Position numbers and translations under genes: made by a program. From Actinomyces sp. 432 (GTDB lineage Bacteria; Actinomycetota; Actinomycetes; Actinomycetales; Actinomycetaceae), in assembly GCF_009930875.1 (NCBI RefSeq), contig NZ_CP025249.1, positions 3,077,810 to 3,141,809 of the forward strand: DNA of 64,000 bases. Direction: 5' to 3'. Under the pieces are notes generated by a model that did not search any database, had not been told where the DNA came from, and was given only the letters and a program-made list of their open reading frames with translations. Numbering within the stretch: the stretch's first letter is position 1; each line of letters begins with the position of its first letter. Positions 23,416 through 32,238 of this stretch are shown here, one piece after another.

Positions 23416-26400
23416 TCAGTCGCGCACGTCCAGCGGGGGCAGGGAGTTCACGATCTGCTGCGTGCGCACGGAGACAGTGGTGACGCGGGCGATGAGGTCG
23501 AGGAGGTTGCGGGGCTGAGGCCCCGCCATGTTCCCCTGGCCCGCACCCTCGGCCATCCAGTCGTTGGGGTCGTTGACGATGCCGGAGGCCTTGTCGGTCT
23601 TCACCTGGTAGCGGTCGATGAGCCAGTCCAGGCCGCTGCGCGAGCCCAGCAGGTAGTCCTGCGCCGCCTCCGGGATGCCCGAGATGGTCACGTGCTCGTT
23701 GTAGACGATGCTGGTCTTGTCGGCGACCGGATTGCCGTCCGCCCGGGTCTTGGCGTAGCGCAGCTTGGTTACGTGCAGCAGCGCCGGGTCAATCCGGTCG
23801 CGCTCCGCCCACGGCACCTCCTTCCCGTCAACGGTCACGGTCAGCTCCCACGGCTCCACGGTCTCGTAGTCCAGGTGGAGGTCGGCCAGCCCGCGCCCCG
23901 CGGTGGCGATGGCGACGAAGTCCGCGCGGGAGGCGACCAGCGGGATGCGCGGCAGGGACTTCTTCAGGTCCGCGCCGTAGCGGCTGCGGTAGTCGGGCGA
24001 GTGCAGCAGCCCGTATACGTAGTAGAAGACGTCATCCTTGCTGACCGTCGGCCCGTAGGCCTCCCGGTAGGCGTGCAGGGTGGCGTCAGTGATGTTGTCC
24101 ACGCGCCGGTAGCCGCCGATCACCTCACCCGCGACCTCGCCGTCCAGGCTCCCGCCCTCATCGCCGACGACGGCGCCCGCAGTCAGGTCGAGCATGCCCG
24201 CGTCCCGGGCGGGCTGGTCGACCGGCTCCCAGGTCCAGCGCGGGAAGAACTGGCCACCGCTACCCGCTCCGGTGACATGCAGATTCGGTACTCGATCAGT
24301 CATCAGCGCCGAGAACGGAACGGCGGACGCTTGACCAACTATGTAGAACCCCAGATTGTCGTGCGCCGGCGTGGGGAAGTAGCGGTGCAGGACTGCCGGG
24401 AGGTAGATGATCCCGTCGGAGGCGTTCAGCCACTGCTTACAGAAGGGCCGGTAGAGACCTATGTAGGTGGCGTGCGCGTTATAGTGAATAACACGGTCCT
24501 TTTCCGCAGACCGGTATAGATCGCGAGTCCACTTGATCTGGGTCTCGTCCGTGGTGACCAGGTCCTTAGCCGCAACACCCGCGGACAACTCGGTGGCATG
24601 ATCGCTGTGGATGCGCTGCCGCTCGGCGTTATAAGTACCGATGAGACGCTGGCAGGATTCCCGCAGAGTCGCCGCGGAGAAGTTGTACACCCAGGCGTCG
24701 CGTCCGGTTTCGACTCCACGCGAGTACGATCCGAAAACCGGTGCCTGCCCCTCACCGATTGACTGCCAGCTTCCGTAGCGGGGGTCGCGCTGGTTGATCC
24801 AGTCGCCGGCGGCGTTGGGAGTGATCACCTCCCAGTTCATGGCCTCAATGCGCGAGCCGCCCACGATGCGCAGCTTGTCCTCGCGGCTCAGGTAGTCGCC
24901 GATGTCCCGGTAGTGCAGTACCGCCGGCCCGCTGTGGGCGGGGTCCTTCACCAAGAAGGTAATCGCGACGGTCGCGCGCGAGCCGCCTCCGAATACCTTC
25001 CCTCCCTCGCGCCGCGAGAGTTCCCCCGCGGTGCGCTGATTACCCCGCAGGTTGAACACGTAAATGTGCGCGAACTCCTCGGCCAGGCTGAGCCGCACGC
25101 CGTCGGCGGTGTTGGCATCAATAAAGCCGCCGTTGGTGACGAAGCCGATCACCCCAGCGTCGCCCAGCCGGTCGGTGGCCCAGCGGATCGCCCGCAGGTA
25201 GGAGTCGTACAGGGAGTTCTTGTTGGTGCCCGTGGAGCGGGCCGCATAGGTTTCGGCGATCCGCCGGTCCAGGTCCGGATAGCGCTGGTTGGCGTTGTTG
25301 TCATTGGCAGACTCCTGCCCCACCGAGTACGGCGGGTTGGCGACGATCAGCCGAATGTCGAGCTTGCGCTGGGCGGCGGCGCGGTCGTTGTTGGCCACGA
25401 AGAAGCTCGTGTCCAGGGTGCCCTCGCCCTCACTCATCTGGAAGGTGTCGGCCAGCACGATCCCGTCGAAGGGCACATAGCCGCCGTCGTCCGCTCCCTG
25501 CGCCCCGGCACCGGCGTCGTTCCCAGCCTGCTGCGCCTGCCCGAGCAGGTCGCGGTAGGCGACCTCAATGTTCGCCGTCGCGATGTAGTAGGCCAGCAGC
25601 AGGATCTCGTTGGCGTGCAGCTCACTGGCGTACTTGCGCGCCAGGTCGGCCGGGGCGATCAGCCCGGACTGTAGCAGGCGCACAATGAAGGTGCCGGTAC
25701 CGGTGAAGGGGTCCAGCACGTGCACACCCGCGTCGGTGACACCCCTCCCGAAGTGCTCACGGGACAGGTGGTCCACGCTGCGCAGAATGAAGTCGACGAT
25801 CTCCACCGGCGTGTACACGATCCCCAGGGACTTCGCCGTCTTGGCGAAGGCCTGGGAGAAGAACTTCTCATACAGCTCGGTGATGATGCGCTGCTTGCCC
25901 TCGGCGTTGTCGATGCCGGCGCAGCGCTCACGCACGGAGGTGTAGAAGCCCTCAAGCTCCTCGGTCTCCGCCTCCAGGTTGGCGCCGTCGAGCACGCGCA
26001 GCATCCGCCCCATCACCTGGGCCACCGGGTTGGTGGCGGAGAAGTCGTAGCCATCGAATACGGCGTCGAACACCGGCTTGGTGACCAGGTGCTGGGAGAG
26101 CATGTCGATCGCTGAGTCCGGGGTGATCGAGTCGTTGAGATTGGCTCGCAGGGCGTCGAGGAAGTGCGCGAACTCCGGGGCGACCGCCGGGTCCGCCACC
26201 CGCTGCTCCAGGCGGGCGCGGTGGCGGGCGGCAATCTTGGCGACATCCTTGGCCCACTGCTCCCAGTAGCGGCGGCTGCCGACCTTCTGGACCAGGCGCG
26301 CGTAGATCGCCTCCTTCCACTTGCCCAGTGACGCCAGGTCGAAGGCCGCCTGCTCACCCAGGTCTGCCGCGTCGTCGTCGGGATCGTAGGCGGGCGTGCC

Positions 26401-27849
26401 GAAGGGATCGATGATGGCGACCTTGTCCGGCTTGGAGCGGTTGAGGTCGATCTTGTTGACCATGGCGTCGAAGCGCTCGTCATGCGCGCGCAGCGCCTGC
26501 AGCACCTCCCACACCACGCGGAAGGTGTCATTGTCAGCCAGCACGTCCTCCGGGGCCATGCCCGTGGGAATAGCCACCGGCAGGATGATGTAGCCGTAGC
26601 GCTTGCCCGGGGCCAGCCGCATGACCCGCCCCACGGACTGCACAATGTCCACCTGGGACTTGCGCGGCGATAGGAACATGACCGCATCCAGGGCGGGCAC
26701 GTCCACGCCCTCACTCAGGCAGCGGGCATTGGACAGCACCCGGCAGGACACCGCACCGTCGGCGTCGTCCTCACCGCCACCGGATCCCTGGCTGCTATCG
26801 GCGCCCGACGACAACGCTACCGGCTCGACCGTAGTCTCGCCGGAGAGCCAGCCCAGCAGGCGGTTTCGCTCCATGATGTTCATGGAGCCATCCACGTGCC
26901 TGACCTCGACCGACCCCAGCCGCCGCTGCAACCCGGCATCATCGCCGCCCGCCGGAGCGACGGCGTCGTCCCGCTCGGGCAGGCCGCTGCGGTAGTCCTC
27001 GGCGACGTCGTTGAAGGATGCGGCGAAGCGCTTGGAGCTTCTGATGTCCCGGGCGAAGGCGACGGCGGTGCGCATGGGCTGAACGTCCGAGCCGTACTCG
27101 GACAGGTTAACGGAGCGCTTGGCCAGTGCGTTCCAGCAGCCGACGATGCGGGCGGCGTCGTCCAGGGTGAGCTCGCCGTTGCGCGCAAGGGAGGACTGCA
27201 TGCGGGAGGCGACGGCGTCCTCGGAGACGGTCAGGACCAGTACCTTGTAGTCGGTGAGCAGGTTGCGGGAGACCGCCTCGCCGAAGCCCAGGCGGAAGAG
27301 CTCCTCGCCGTAAGTGTCGGCGTCGTCCATGGAGGCGAGCACCGCGTTCTTCTGGCCGGCGCGCGCCTTGGTGGAGTCGTCGTAGATGCGGGGAGTCGCC
27401 GTCATGTACAGGCGCTTGCGGCCACGTAGGTAGGCGTCGTCGTGGACGCGGACGAAGGCGGACTCGTCCGCTCCGGCGAGCGTGGCGCCGGTGGTGCGGT
27501 GGGCCTCGTCGCAGATGATCAGGTCGAAGTCTGGGGCCCCGAGTTCCTGCGCCCGGGCGACGACGTCGATGGACTGGTAGGTGGAGAAGACCACCGTCAT
27601 GGGGGTCACGCCGTCGACGGGGGCGGCGGGCCGGGTGAGCCGACGGGCGAGGGCCTCGGCGTCGGTGGTGGCAGGGATCGCCAGGTCGACCACCGAGATG
27701 TCCTCGCTCAAGTTGGTCTTGCCGCGGCTCTTGCCGACCTTGTTGTCTGAGCAGGCCGCGAAGGACCGCAGCGGCTCCTGGGCCTCCGCGCTCCACTCAA
27801 GCAGCGTCTGCGACAGCAGCGCAATGGAGGGAACCAGGAATAGGGCTAC
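23416..27849 (-). CDS. Type ISP restriction-modification enzyme, helicase-methyltransferase-specificity part
   Basis: About 1,477 residues are open from the poly-G tract to the stop. The frame resumes as VALFLVPSIALLSQTLLEWS, SF2 helicase motif Ia. It then shows DEAH in FDLIICDEAHRTTGATL, helicase motif VI (QSVGRVMRLAPGKR), the methyltransferase AdoMet motif VLDPFTGTGTFIVRLL, the N6-adenine motif NPPY about 840 residues from the tract, and a long C-terminal target-recognition region. This is the order of single-chain type ISP enzymes such as LlaBIII: nuclease, translocase, methylase, specificity. The nuclease and Walker A parts lie in the other frame upstream (27846-28529). An internal ATG at 27711 exists, but a protein from there would lack helicase motif I. 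As assembled, the full enzyme is off. Confidence 0.88.
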   Translation of the reverse strand, partial: VALFLVPSIALLSQTLLEWSAEAQEPLRSFAACSDNKVGKSRGKTNLSEDISVVDLAIPATTDAEALARRLTRPAAPVDGVTPMTVVFSTYQSIDVVARAQELGAPDFDLIICDEAHRTTGATLAGADESAFVRVHDDAYLRGRKRLYMTATPRIYDDSTKARAGQKNAVLASMDDADTYGEELFRLGFGEAVSRNLLTDYKVLVLTVSEDAVASRMQSSLARNGELTLDDAARIVGCWNALAKRSVNLSEYGSDVQPMRTAVAFARDIRSSKRFAASFNDVAEDYRSGLPERDDAVAPAGGDDAGLQRRLGSVEVRHVDGSMNIMERNRLLGWLSGETTVEPVALSSGADSSQGSGGGEDDADGAVSCRVLSNARCLSEGVDVPALDAVMFLSPRKSQVDIVQSVGRVMRLAPGKRYGYIILPVAIPTGMAPEDVLADNDTFRVVWEVLQALRAHDERFDAMVNKIDLNRSKPDKVAIIDPFGTPAYDPDDDAADLGEQAAFDLASLGKWKEAIYARLVQKVGSRRYWEQWAKDVAKIAARHRARLEQRVADPAVAPEFAHFLDALRANLNDSITPDSAIDMLSQHLVTKPVFDAVFDGYDFSATNPVAQVMGRMLRVLDGANLEAETEELEGFYTSVRERCAGIDNAEGKQRIITELYEKFFSQAFAKTAKSLGIVYTPVEIVDFILRSVDHLSREHFGRGVTDAGVHVLDPFTGTGTFIVRLLQSGLIAPADLARKYASELHANEILLLAYYIATANIEVAYRDLLGQAQQAGNDAGAGAQGADDGGYVPFDGIVLADTFQMSEGEGTLDTSFFVANNDRAAAQRKLDIRLIVANPPYSVGQESANDNNANQRYPDLDRRIAETYAARSTGTNKNSLYDSYLRAIRWATDRLGDAGVIGFVTNGGFIDANTADGVRLSLAEEFAHIYVFNLRGNQRTAGELSRREGGKVFGGGSRATVAITFLVKDPAHSGPAVLHYRDIGDYLSREDKLRIVGGSRIEAMNWEVITPNAAGDWINQRDPRYGSWQSIGEGQAPVFGSYSRGVETGRDAWVYNFSAATLRESCQRLIGTYNAERQRIHSDHATELSAGVAAKDLVTTDETQIKWTRDLYRSAEKDRVIHYNAHATYIGLYRPFCKQWLNASDGIIYLPAVLHRYFPTPAHDNLGFYIVGQASAVPFSALMTDRVPNLHVTGAGSGGQFFPRWTWEPVDQPARDAGMLDLTAGAVVGDEGGSLDGEVAGEVIGGYRRVDNITDATLHAYREAYGPTVSKDDVFYYVYGLLHSPDYRSRYGADLKKSLPRIPLVASRADFVAIATAGRGLADLHLDYETVEPWELTVTVDGKEVPWAERDRIDPALLHVTKLRYAKTRADGNPVADKTSIVYNEHVTISGIPEAAQDYLLGSRSGLDWLIDRYQVKTDKASGIVNDPNDWMAEGAGQGNMAGPQPRNLLDLIARVTTVSVRTQQIVNSLPPLDVRD

Positions 27850-28529
27850 CCCCCCCCGCCGCTTCCAGCCATGGCCTCGGCAATGCGCAGCGAGGTGAAG
27901 GTCTTACCGGTGCCGCAGGCCATAATGAGTTTACCGCGGTCGGCCGTGGCGAGCCCCTGGGTCACCGCGTCCAGTGCGCGGCGCTGGTGCTCGCGCAGCG
28001 TCTTACGGCCAGCGCGCTCCATTACCTCGGGGGTGGCGAGGTTGAACTTGTCCCAGTCGATGGTGGAGTTGAACAAGTCCCTCAAACCGATACGGGATAC
28101 CGGGACGGCCTGGTTCTCCACGGTGGCTGCGGCCGCGGAGTTCCACTTGTCGGTGGTTGACACGAACAGACGCGAGCTGAACTCGCCTGTGCCCGACTCA
28201 GCCAGGAAGGAGTCGACGTCGCCCTTAGTGACCTGGGACTGCGGGTCATAGAACTTGCACTGCACCGCGCACAGGTCACCGGTGTCGCGCTCGCGGGCCA
28301 CCAGGTCGACGCCGCGGTCCGGGCGGGCGCCGCGCCCCGGCCAGTCCTTCCACATCCAGACCTCGTCAAAGCGCTCGGCATAGCGGGGGTCGGTCAGGAG
28401 GAACTGCCGGACCAGGCGTTCGAAGCTCGTGCCCTTGCCCCGCTGCGTCTGCGCATTGAAGTACAACTCGTCAAGGAGGGCTGCGACGCGGGACTGGTTC
28501 TCGGGCGACTGGCTCACGCAGGGCAGCAT
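27846..28529 (-). CDS. Type ISP restriction-modification enzyme, N-terminal nuclease and Walker A part (frameshifted at poly-G)
   Basis: This frame encodes about 227 residues. An Mrr/PD-(D/E)xK-like nuclease domain is visible (RGVDLVARERDTGDLCAVQC, with Asp and QCK as likely catalytic positions), then helicase motif I MACGTGKTFTSLRIAEAMAG. Translation then runs into the G9 tract, adds GSGGGG and stops at TAG 27848-27846. With seven or ten G the frame would join the next part directly and give one enzyme of about 1,700 residues. The start at 28529 is uncertain: in-frame GTG at 28517 and a further upstream start are possible, and no clear ribosome site is seen. It is 5' of a truncated, nuclease-only product. 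Confidence 0.82.
   Translation of the reverse strand: MLPCVSQSPENQSRVAALLDELYFNAQTQRGKGTSFERLVRQFLLTDPRYAERFDEVWMWKDWPGRGARPDRGVDLVARERDTGDLCAVQCKFYDPQSQVTKGDVDSFLAESGTGEFSSRLFVSTTDKWNSAAAATVENQAVPVSRIGLRDLFNSTIDWDKFNLATPEVMERAGRKTLREHQRRALDAVTQGLATADRGKLIMACGTGKTFTSLRIAEAMAGSGGGG
27849..27857 (-). repeat. Run of nine G in the restriction-modification gene (possible phase-variation tract)
   Basis: Nine consecutive C on the plus strand (G on the coding strand) lie between helicase motifs I and Ia. The coding frame breaks exactly here: upstream and downstream parts are otherwise intact. Tract lengths of 7 or 10 restore the frame; 9 gives a stop immediately after the tract. Slipped-strand change of such tracts switches restriction genes on and off in other bacteria. 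An assembly error is the alternative. Confidence 0.85.
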
Positions 28530-28729
28530 AGGCGTGGCGAGCAGCGAGCGGGCGTGTTCCGGTCTACAAACTCGGGCTGCGCTCGTCGACGGGCACACGT
28601 TGGGTGGATGCAAGCACCATGGCCCATCGCAACCGTATTCAGAGCATGACTCGGCTCACCGACATCAGTCATCCCGAACTCGGAACCGAGACCATCCTGC
28701 CGTCGTCGACCGCCTGATCGCCTAGGCGG

Positions 28730-29377
28730 TCAAGACTGATTCTCCCAATGGGAGCGGAGGAACCGCTTCTTCCCGTAGAAGTTGATCTGGTGATCGCCCC
28801 ACCAGGAGAGGAACTCCTCTGCGGTCTCACCGTTGTGCTCTAATTCGAAGGCGCTATCGAAGGATGCGATAACGCCGTCGGTGGCCTCCGCGAGCGCCGC
28901 CGCGGCCAGACCGTAACCGGTCGATGCAACGGCCGGCCCAGCGGCGTTGCGGTACTCGCTCCAGTAGTGCCGACGTGCGTCGATCAGGTCAAGCGTCTCC
29001 GGGGCGAGCCGGTGGGCTAGCTCGGGAAGCAAGCCCCAGCGTCCGATGAACGAGGGGTAGGCGAGGGCATCGGGATCGTCTTCGTAGATGAGGTCGTCAT
29101 CGTCGCGCACAAGGCACTCCGGCCACGAGTTGCTATCCCAGACACCGTTGAGCCAGTATCCGAATCCAATCTCCAAACCCGGCGTCCAGCGCACGTCGGG
29201 CGGGACCATGCGCAGTTCCTCGCCCCGCTCCCGCGGATAGCAGGCAGTCACGTCAAGGGTCGAGTCGATGCCGTGCCTGGCCAGGAGCTCACGAAACAGC
29301 TCCTCGGTTCGCGCCCGAGTCTGGTGCACCAGCGGGAAGACATCCGTCGTGGAGTAGACGTCGATCGTCGTTGACAT
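28730..29377 (-). CDS. Unknown 215-residue protein in the island
   Basis: This is a soluble acidic protein with no recognised family. It is rich in Trp and Asp, with FGYWLNGVWDSNSWPECLVR, an acidic run (RDDDDLIYEDDPDALAYP) and helical C-terminal half LAPETLDLIDARRHYWSEYR. ATG 29377 is preferred over an upstream in-frame start, because the extra 43 residues of the longer frame run into the palindromic element. No good ribosome site is seen. It lies 200 bp upstream of the restriction gene, in the same direction. The composition is reminiscent of small immunity-like proteins, but there is no evidence for that role. Confidence 0.55.
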   Translation of the reverse strand: MSTTIDVYSTTDVFPLVHQTRARTEELFRELLARHGIDSTLDVTACYPRERGEELRMVPPDVRWTPGLEIGFGYWLNGVWDSNSWPECLVRDDDDLIYEDDPDALAYPSFIGRWGLLPELAHRLAPETLDLIDARRHYWSEYRNAAGPAVASTGYGLAAAALAEATDGVIASFDSAFELEHNGETAEEFLSWWGDHQINFYGKKRFLRSHWENQS

Positions 29378-29480
29378 GCAGAGAGCATACAAATGCCGAC
29401 TGACATGAATAGTAGGCACCAGTGCCGTCGCCCTCCATACGCTGAATCGCCGTGCCCCGTGCCGACTCGGGGTCTGACAT

Positions 29481-29591
29481 CTACTACGCCGGTTCGGGGT
29501 TAACAACGCCAGTTAACGGCCTGATGTATACCTCCCAGCCCTTCAGCAGGCCGTTAAGTAGCGTTGTTAACGGGGAAGTGGCGTTGCAGAC
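29481..29591. repeat. Palindromic island element, copy 2
   Basis: This is a diverged copy of the 107-bp element. The left outer arm reads CTACTACGCC, the right GGCGTTGCAG, and the central stem has a change (GGCCTGATG). The inner arms are intact. It lies immediately upstream of the unknown gene at 28730-29377. Degraded outer arms suggest this is an older copy than 1, 3 and 4. Confidence 0.8.
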
Positions 29592-29866
29592 GAGAAGAGC
29601 GAGTCCCTGTCAGCTCGTAGATCAGGTTGGTTGCCGACACCACCCACCCCGACGCTTCCTGCGCATGCTCAAGCGCACCATGACGTGGTCCAAACGCGGC
29701 ACCTCTACGGGCGCGGGTGAGCCTCGGCGCCTTCATTGCTGCCGACCACCTCGCCGGAAGCACGTCCACGACGCTTAACGCCACACTTACCTCCCCCGGC
29801 GGCCGGTGGGCCGAGGTCGAGGTGACATCGGGCAGCTCCCAGATCGAGAAGGGCGCCCGCTCACTG

Positions 29867-29940
29867 GCCCGCACCATGCAGCAGATTGACACCTCTGTGG
29901 TCGGGAAGCCGGTACTCAAGCCGGTGACCACCGGCACCGG
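29867..29940 (+). pseudogene. Short gene relic, copy A of a pair flanking the AlbA_2 gene
   Basis: This 74-bp stretch reads as QQIDTSVVGKPVLKPVTTGT in the plus strand and is about 88% identical to 31729-31802 (QQIDTSVVGEPVLKLVVTGT). The two copies lie on either side of the AlbA_2 gene. Both look like the tail of one coding sequence whose remainder is missing. The surrounding 29592-30034 holds no gene I can support, though an open frame from 29717 includes this relic and ends in the promoter region of the next gene. Confidence 0.5.
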
Positions 29941-30019
29941 CACGACGGAAACCCTGCCGAACGCCCTCAACCCTGACACAGAACGCCCTGGGCCACCGCG
30001 CACCGCCCAGCCCCGAATC

Positions 30020-30085
30020 AACTTCGCACTTAACTTCACAACTTACTTCACACACTGTTAAGATAGTTGCGAAGTGTGAAGAAGG
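30020..30085 (+). promoter_or_regulatory. Promoter with operator-like repeats of the AlbA_2 gene
   Basis: A plausible -35 TTCACA (30035-30040) and -10 TAAGAT (30059-30064) are spaced 18 bp. The words ACTTCACA and its complement TGTGAAG are repeated across and after the promoter (CTTCACA at 30034 and 30046; TGTGAAG at 30075). The same word forms a 9-bp-arm palindrome just past the gene's stop (31550-31570). The encoded protein ends in a winged helix, so autoregulation is likely. Confidence 0.65.
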
Positions 30086-30101
30086 TAGGACGCAGCAGCC
30101 C

Positions 30102-31538
30102 ATGGACTCCGAGCAACTCTCCACCATCGTCGACCAGCTCCGGGTCATCGGCACCGACCAGCAGGTGCTCGAGGTCAAGTCGAGCGTCGGCAAGGACATT
30201 CGTGCCACCCTCAGTGCCTTCTCCAACTCCGCAGGAGGCACCATCCTCATCGGTCTCGACGAGGCACAGGACTTCGCCCCCGTCCCGCACTTCGACGCCG
30301 CCCGCACCCGGAACCAGCTCGTTGCCCGTTGCGAGCAGATGACCCCGGTAGTCCGTCCCCTCATTGAGATCGTCTTACTGGGTAAGGCTCCTGTCGTAGT
30401 CGCCACGATCCCGGAGATCGAGCCGCGCCACAAGCCCTGTTACGTCACTGACCAGGGGCAATACGGCGGCTCCTACACCAGATCGGGCGACGGCGACCAT
30501 CGCATGACCCAATACGAGGTTGAAAGGCTCCTGGAAGAGCACACTCAGCCGCGGTGGGATGAGGAAGTGGTGCCCGACGCCACCCTCAACGACCTCGCCG
30601 ACGACGCCCTGGGGGCCTTCCTTGATGGTCAACAGACCCTCCGCCCCAAGACTTTCGCCGACGGCGACGACACTGCCCGTGAACGCCTGCGCATAACCCG
30701 GGACGGGCGCCCCACCCTCGCGGCGCTACTGGCGTTTGGAGAGTATCCGCAGCAGTTCTTCCCAAGATTGACCGTCACCTTCGCCGTGTTCCCCGGTACC
30801 GACCGGGGCAGCGTCACCGAGGGCGTGCGCCTGCTCGACAGCGCCACTCTGACCGGTCCGATTCCGGAACTCGTCGAATCCGCCGTCGACGCCGTTCGTC
30901 GCAATATGCGCACGGCCGGCCTGATCGGGGATACCTTCCGCACGGATATGCCCGACTACCCACTAGTCGCCGTGCGTGAGGCCGTGGTCAACGCCCTCAT
31001 GCACCGGGACTACTCGCCGGCCGCGCGCGGCGCACAGGTACAGGTCAGCATGTTCGTCGACCGGCTCGAGATCATGAACCCGGGCGGTCTATACGGCGCC
31101 GTCACGGTAGAGACCTTGGGCCAAGCTGGTGTGAGCACAAGCCGCAACCAGCGCTTGTCAACCCTATTGGAGTCCACCACCTTCCCCAATGGTGGTGCCG
31201 TGGCCGAAAACCGCGGTACCGGAATCGCGGTCATCCGGCACGCCCTTGCCGAGGCCCTCCTGCCGCCGCCCGAAATCAAGAGCTCGGTCACCAGCTTCAC
31301 CATCACACTCCGACGCCGGCGCGTCGTGCCAAGGGAGCGGAACGCACCCGCTCGAGACCGTATCGCCGATTACCTCACCAAGCATGAGAGCGCCTCGGCC
31401 GCCGAACTCGCCGAGACCTTCACCCTCAGCCGCAGCACCATCCAGAACGCCCTGAGGGGATTGATTGCCGACGGGACAGTGGAGGCGACCGAACCTCCGC
31501 GTAGCCCGAAGCAGCGCTACCGCTTGGCACGCCAGTAA
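30102..31538 (+). CDS. AlbA_2 DNA-binding / ATPase-fold / winged-helix regulator
   Basis: This 478-residue protein has three parts. Residues 15-140 form a Schlafen AlbA_2 domain (EVKSSVGKDIRATLSAFSNS, then GGTILIGLDEAQDF). Residues 260-400 form a GHKL-type ATP-binding domain of the HATPase_c_4 type (YPLVAVREAVVNALMHRDYS: N-box, then MNPGGLYGAVTVETL and ENRGTGIAVIRHAL). Residues 415-478 form a winged helix (ASAAELAETFTLSRSTIQNA). Such proteins are predicted ATP-dependent transcription regulators, often in defence islands. GAAGGTAGG lies ahead of the ATG. TTCACA/TGTGAA repeats flank the gene at both ends. Confidence 0.82.
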   Translation: MDSEQLSTIVDQLRVIGTDQQVLEVKSSVGKDIRATLSAFSNSAGGTILIGLDEAQDFAPVPHFDAARTRNQLVARCEQMTPVVRPLIEIVLLGKAPVVVATIPEIEPRHKPCYVTDQGQYGGSYTRSGDGDHRMTQYEVERLLEEHTQPRWDEEVVPDATLNDLADDALGAFLDGQQTLRPKTFADGDDTARERLRITRDGRPTLAALLAFGEYPQQFFPRLTVTFAVFPGTDRGSVTEGVRLLDSATLTGPIPELVESAVDAVRRNMRTAGLIGDTFRTDMPDYPLVAVREAVVNALMHRDYSPAARGAQVQVSMFVDRLEIMNPGGLYGAVTVETLGQAGVSTSRNQRLSTLLESTTFPNGGAVAENRGTGIAVIRHALAEALLPPPEIKSSVTSFTITLRRRRVVPRERNAPARDRIADYLTKHESASAAELAETFTLSRSTIQNALRGLIADGTVEATEPPRSPKQRYRLARQ

Positions 31539-31549
31539 CGTCACGCTTA

Positions 31550-31570
31550 ACTTCACAGGGTGTGAAGTTG
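31550..31570. promoter_or_regulatory. Palindrome after the AlbA_2 gene, matching its promoter repeats
   Basis: The arms AACTTCACA and TGTGAAGTT are perfect complements around a GGG centre. A further TGAAGTT half-site lies at about 31575-31581. The position, 12 bp past the stop, means it could act as an operator for downstream DNA, a second binding site for looping, or a weak terminator. The same words occur at 30031-30080. Confidence 0.6.
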
Positions 31571-31728
31571 GGCGTGAAGTTGACTGGTAAGTCCGGCATC
31601 AACGCCGTTCGACCCAGCCAGCCGCCTCCATTCAGTCCGCGAACCTCCGCCTTCCGCCTCACTTACCGCATGGACACGCGGGACTCATTGGGTCATGACT
31701 ACCTGCCCGCGTCGTCGACGCCCAGCTT

Positions 31729-31802
31729 GGCCGCACCGTGCAGCAGATTGACACCTCCGTGGTCGGGGAGCCGGTCCTCAAGCTGGTGGTCACCGGCACC
31801 GG
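31729..31802 (+). pseudogene. Short gene relic, copy B of a pair flanking the AlbA_2 gene
   Basis: This is the second copy of the 74-bp relic at 29867-29940, about 88% identical and in the same orientation. It lies between the AlbA_2 gene and palindromic element copy 3. It supports a past duplication, or an insertion of the AlbA_2 gene into an older gene array. The gap 31571-32238 otherwise holds element copy 3 and a direct repeat of about 24 bp (near 32093 and 32157), with no gene. Confidence 0.5.
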
Positions 31803-31844
31803 CCCGTCGCCGCCCGGCCGGCCCGTCCCAGCCGCGAGGGCGTT

Positions 31845-31951
31845 TGCTACGCCGGTTCGGGGTTAACAACGCCAGTTAACGGCCTGCTGTATACCTCCCA
31901 GCCCTTCAGCAGGCCGTTAAGTAGCGTTGTTAACGGGAAAGGGGCGTAGCA
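31845..31951. repeat. Palindromic island element, copy 3
   Basis: This full 107-bp copy is essentially identical to copy 1 in all arms. The 16 bp before it (CAGCCGCGAGGGCGTT, 31829-31844) are also found before copy 4, while the sequence after it is unrelated to that after copy 4. The inner arms allow a strong cruciform. Confidence 0.85.
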
Positions 31952-32238
31952 GACGACAAGAGCGCATCCTCCAGCAAGTGGCCCAGGGCTAACACCGTCG
32001 CCGACGCCGCAACCGCCACCCGCTACAGGCCACCCGTCTCGCCGCCTACCGCATGCCGCCGCCTGGGGTTGTGCCCTCCTCCAGGGGGGTGAGGCAGGGA
32101 ACCGGACCGCATACACCAAGAGAGCGCCGCCCCTTCACGACACGACCAGGGGATGGCGCAGGGAACCGGGCCGCATACACCCGGCGCTTGCGGCTCGCCC
32201 CTTAGGCTGATGCGGGACATCACCACCGATCCGCACCC

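Noticed and set aside
29717..30061. A 114-codon frame before the AlbA_2 gene as a real gene
   Set aside because: Its end lies in the operator/promoter repeats, and its middle is one of two short relics. No ribosome site or family is seen.
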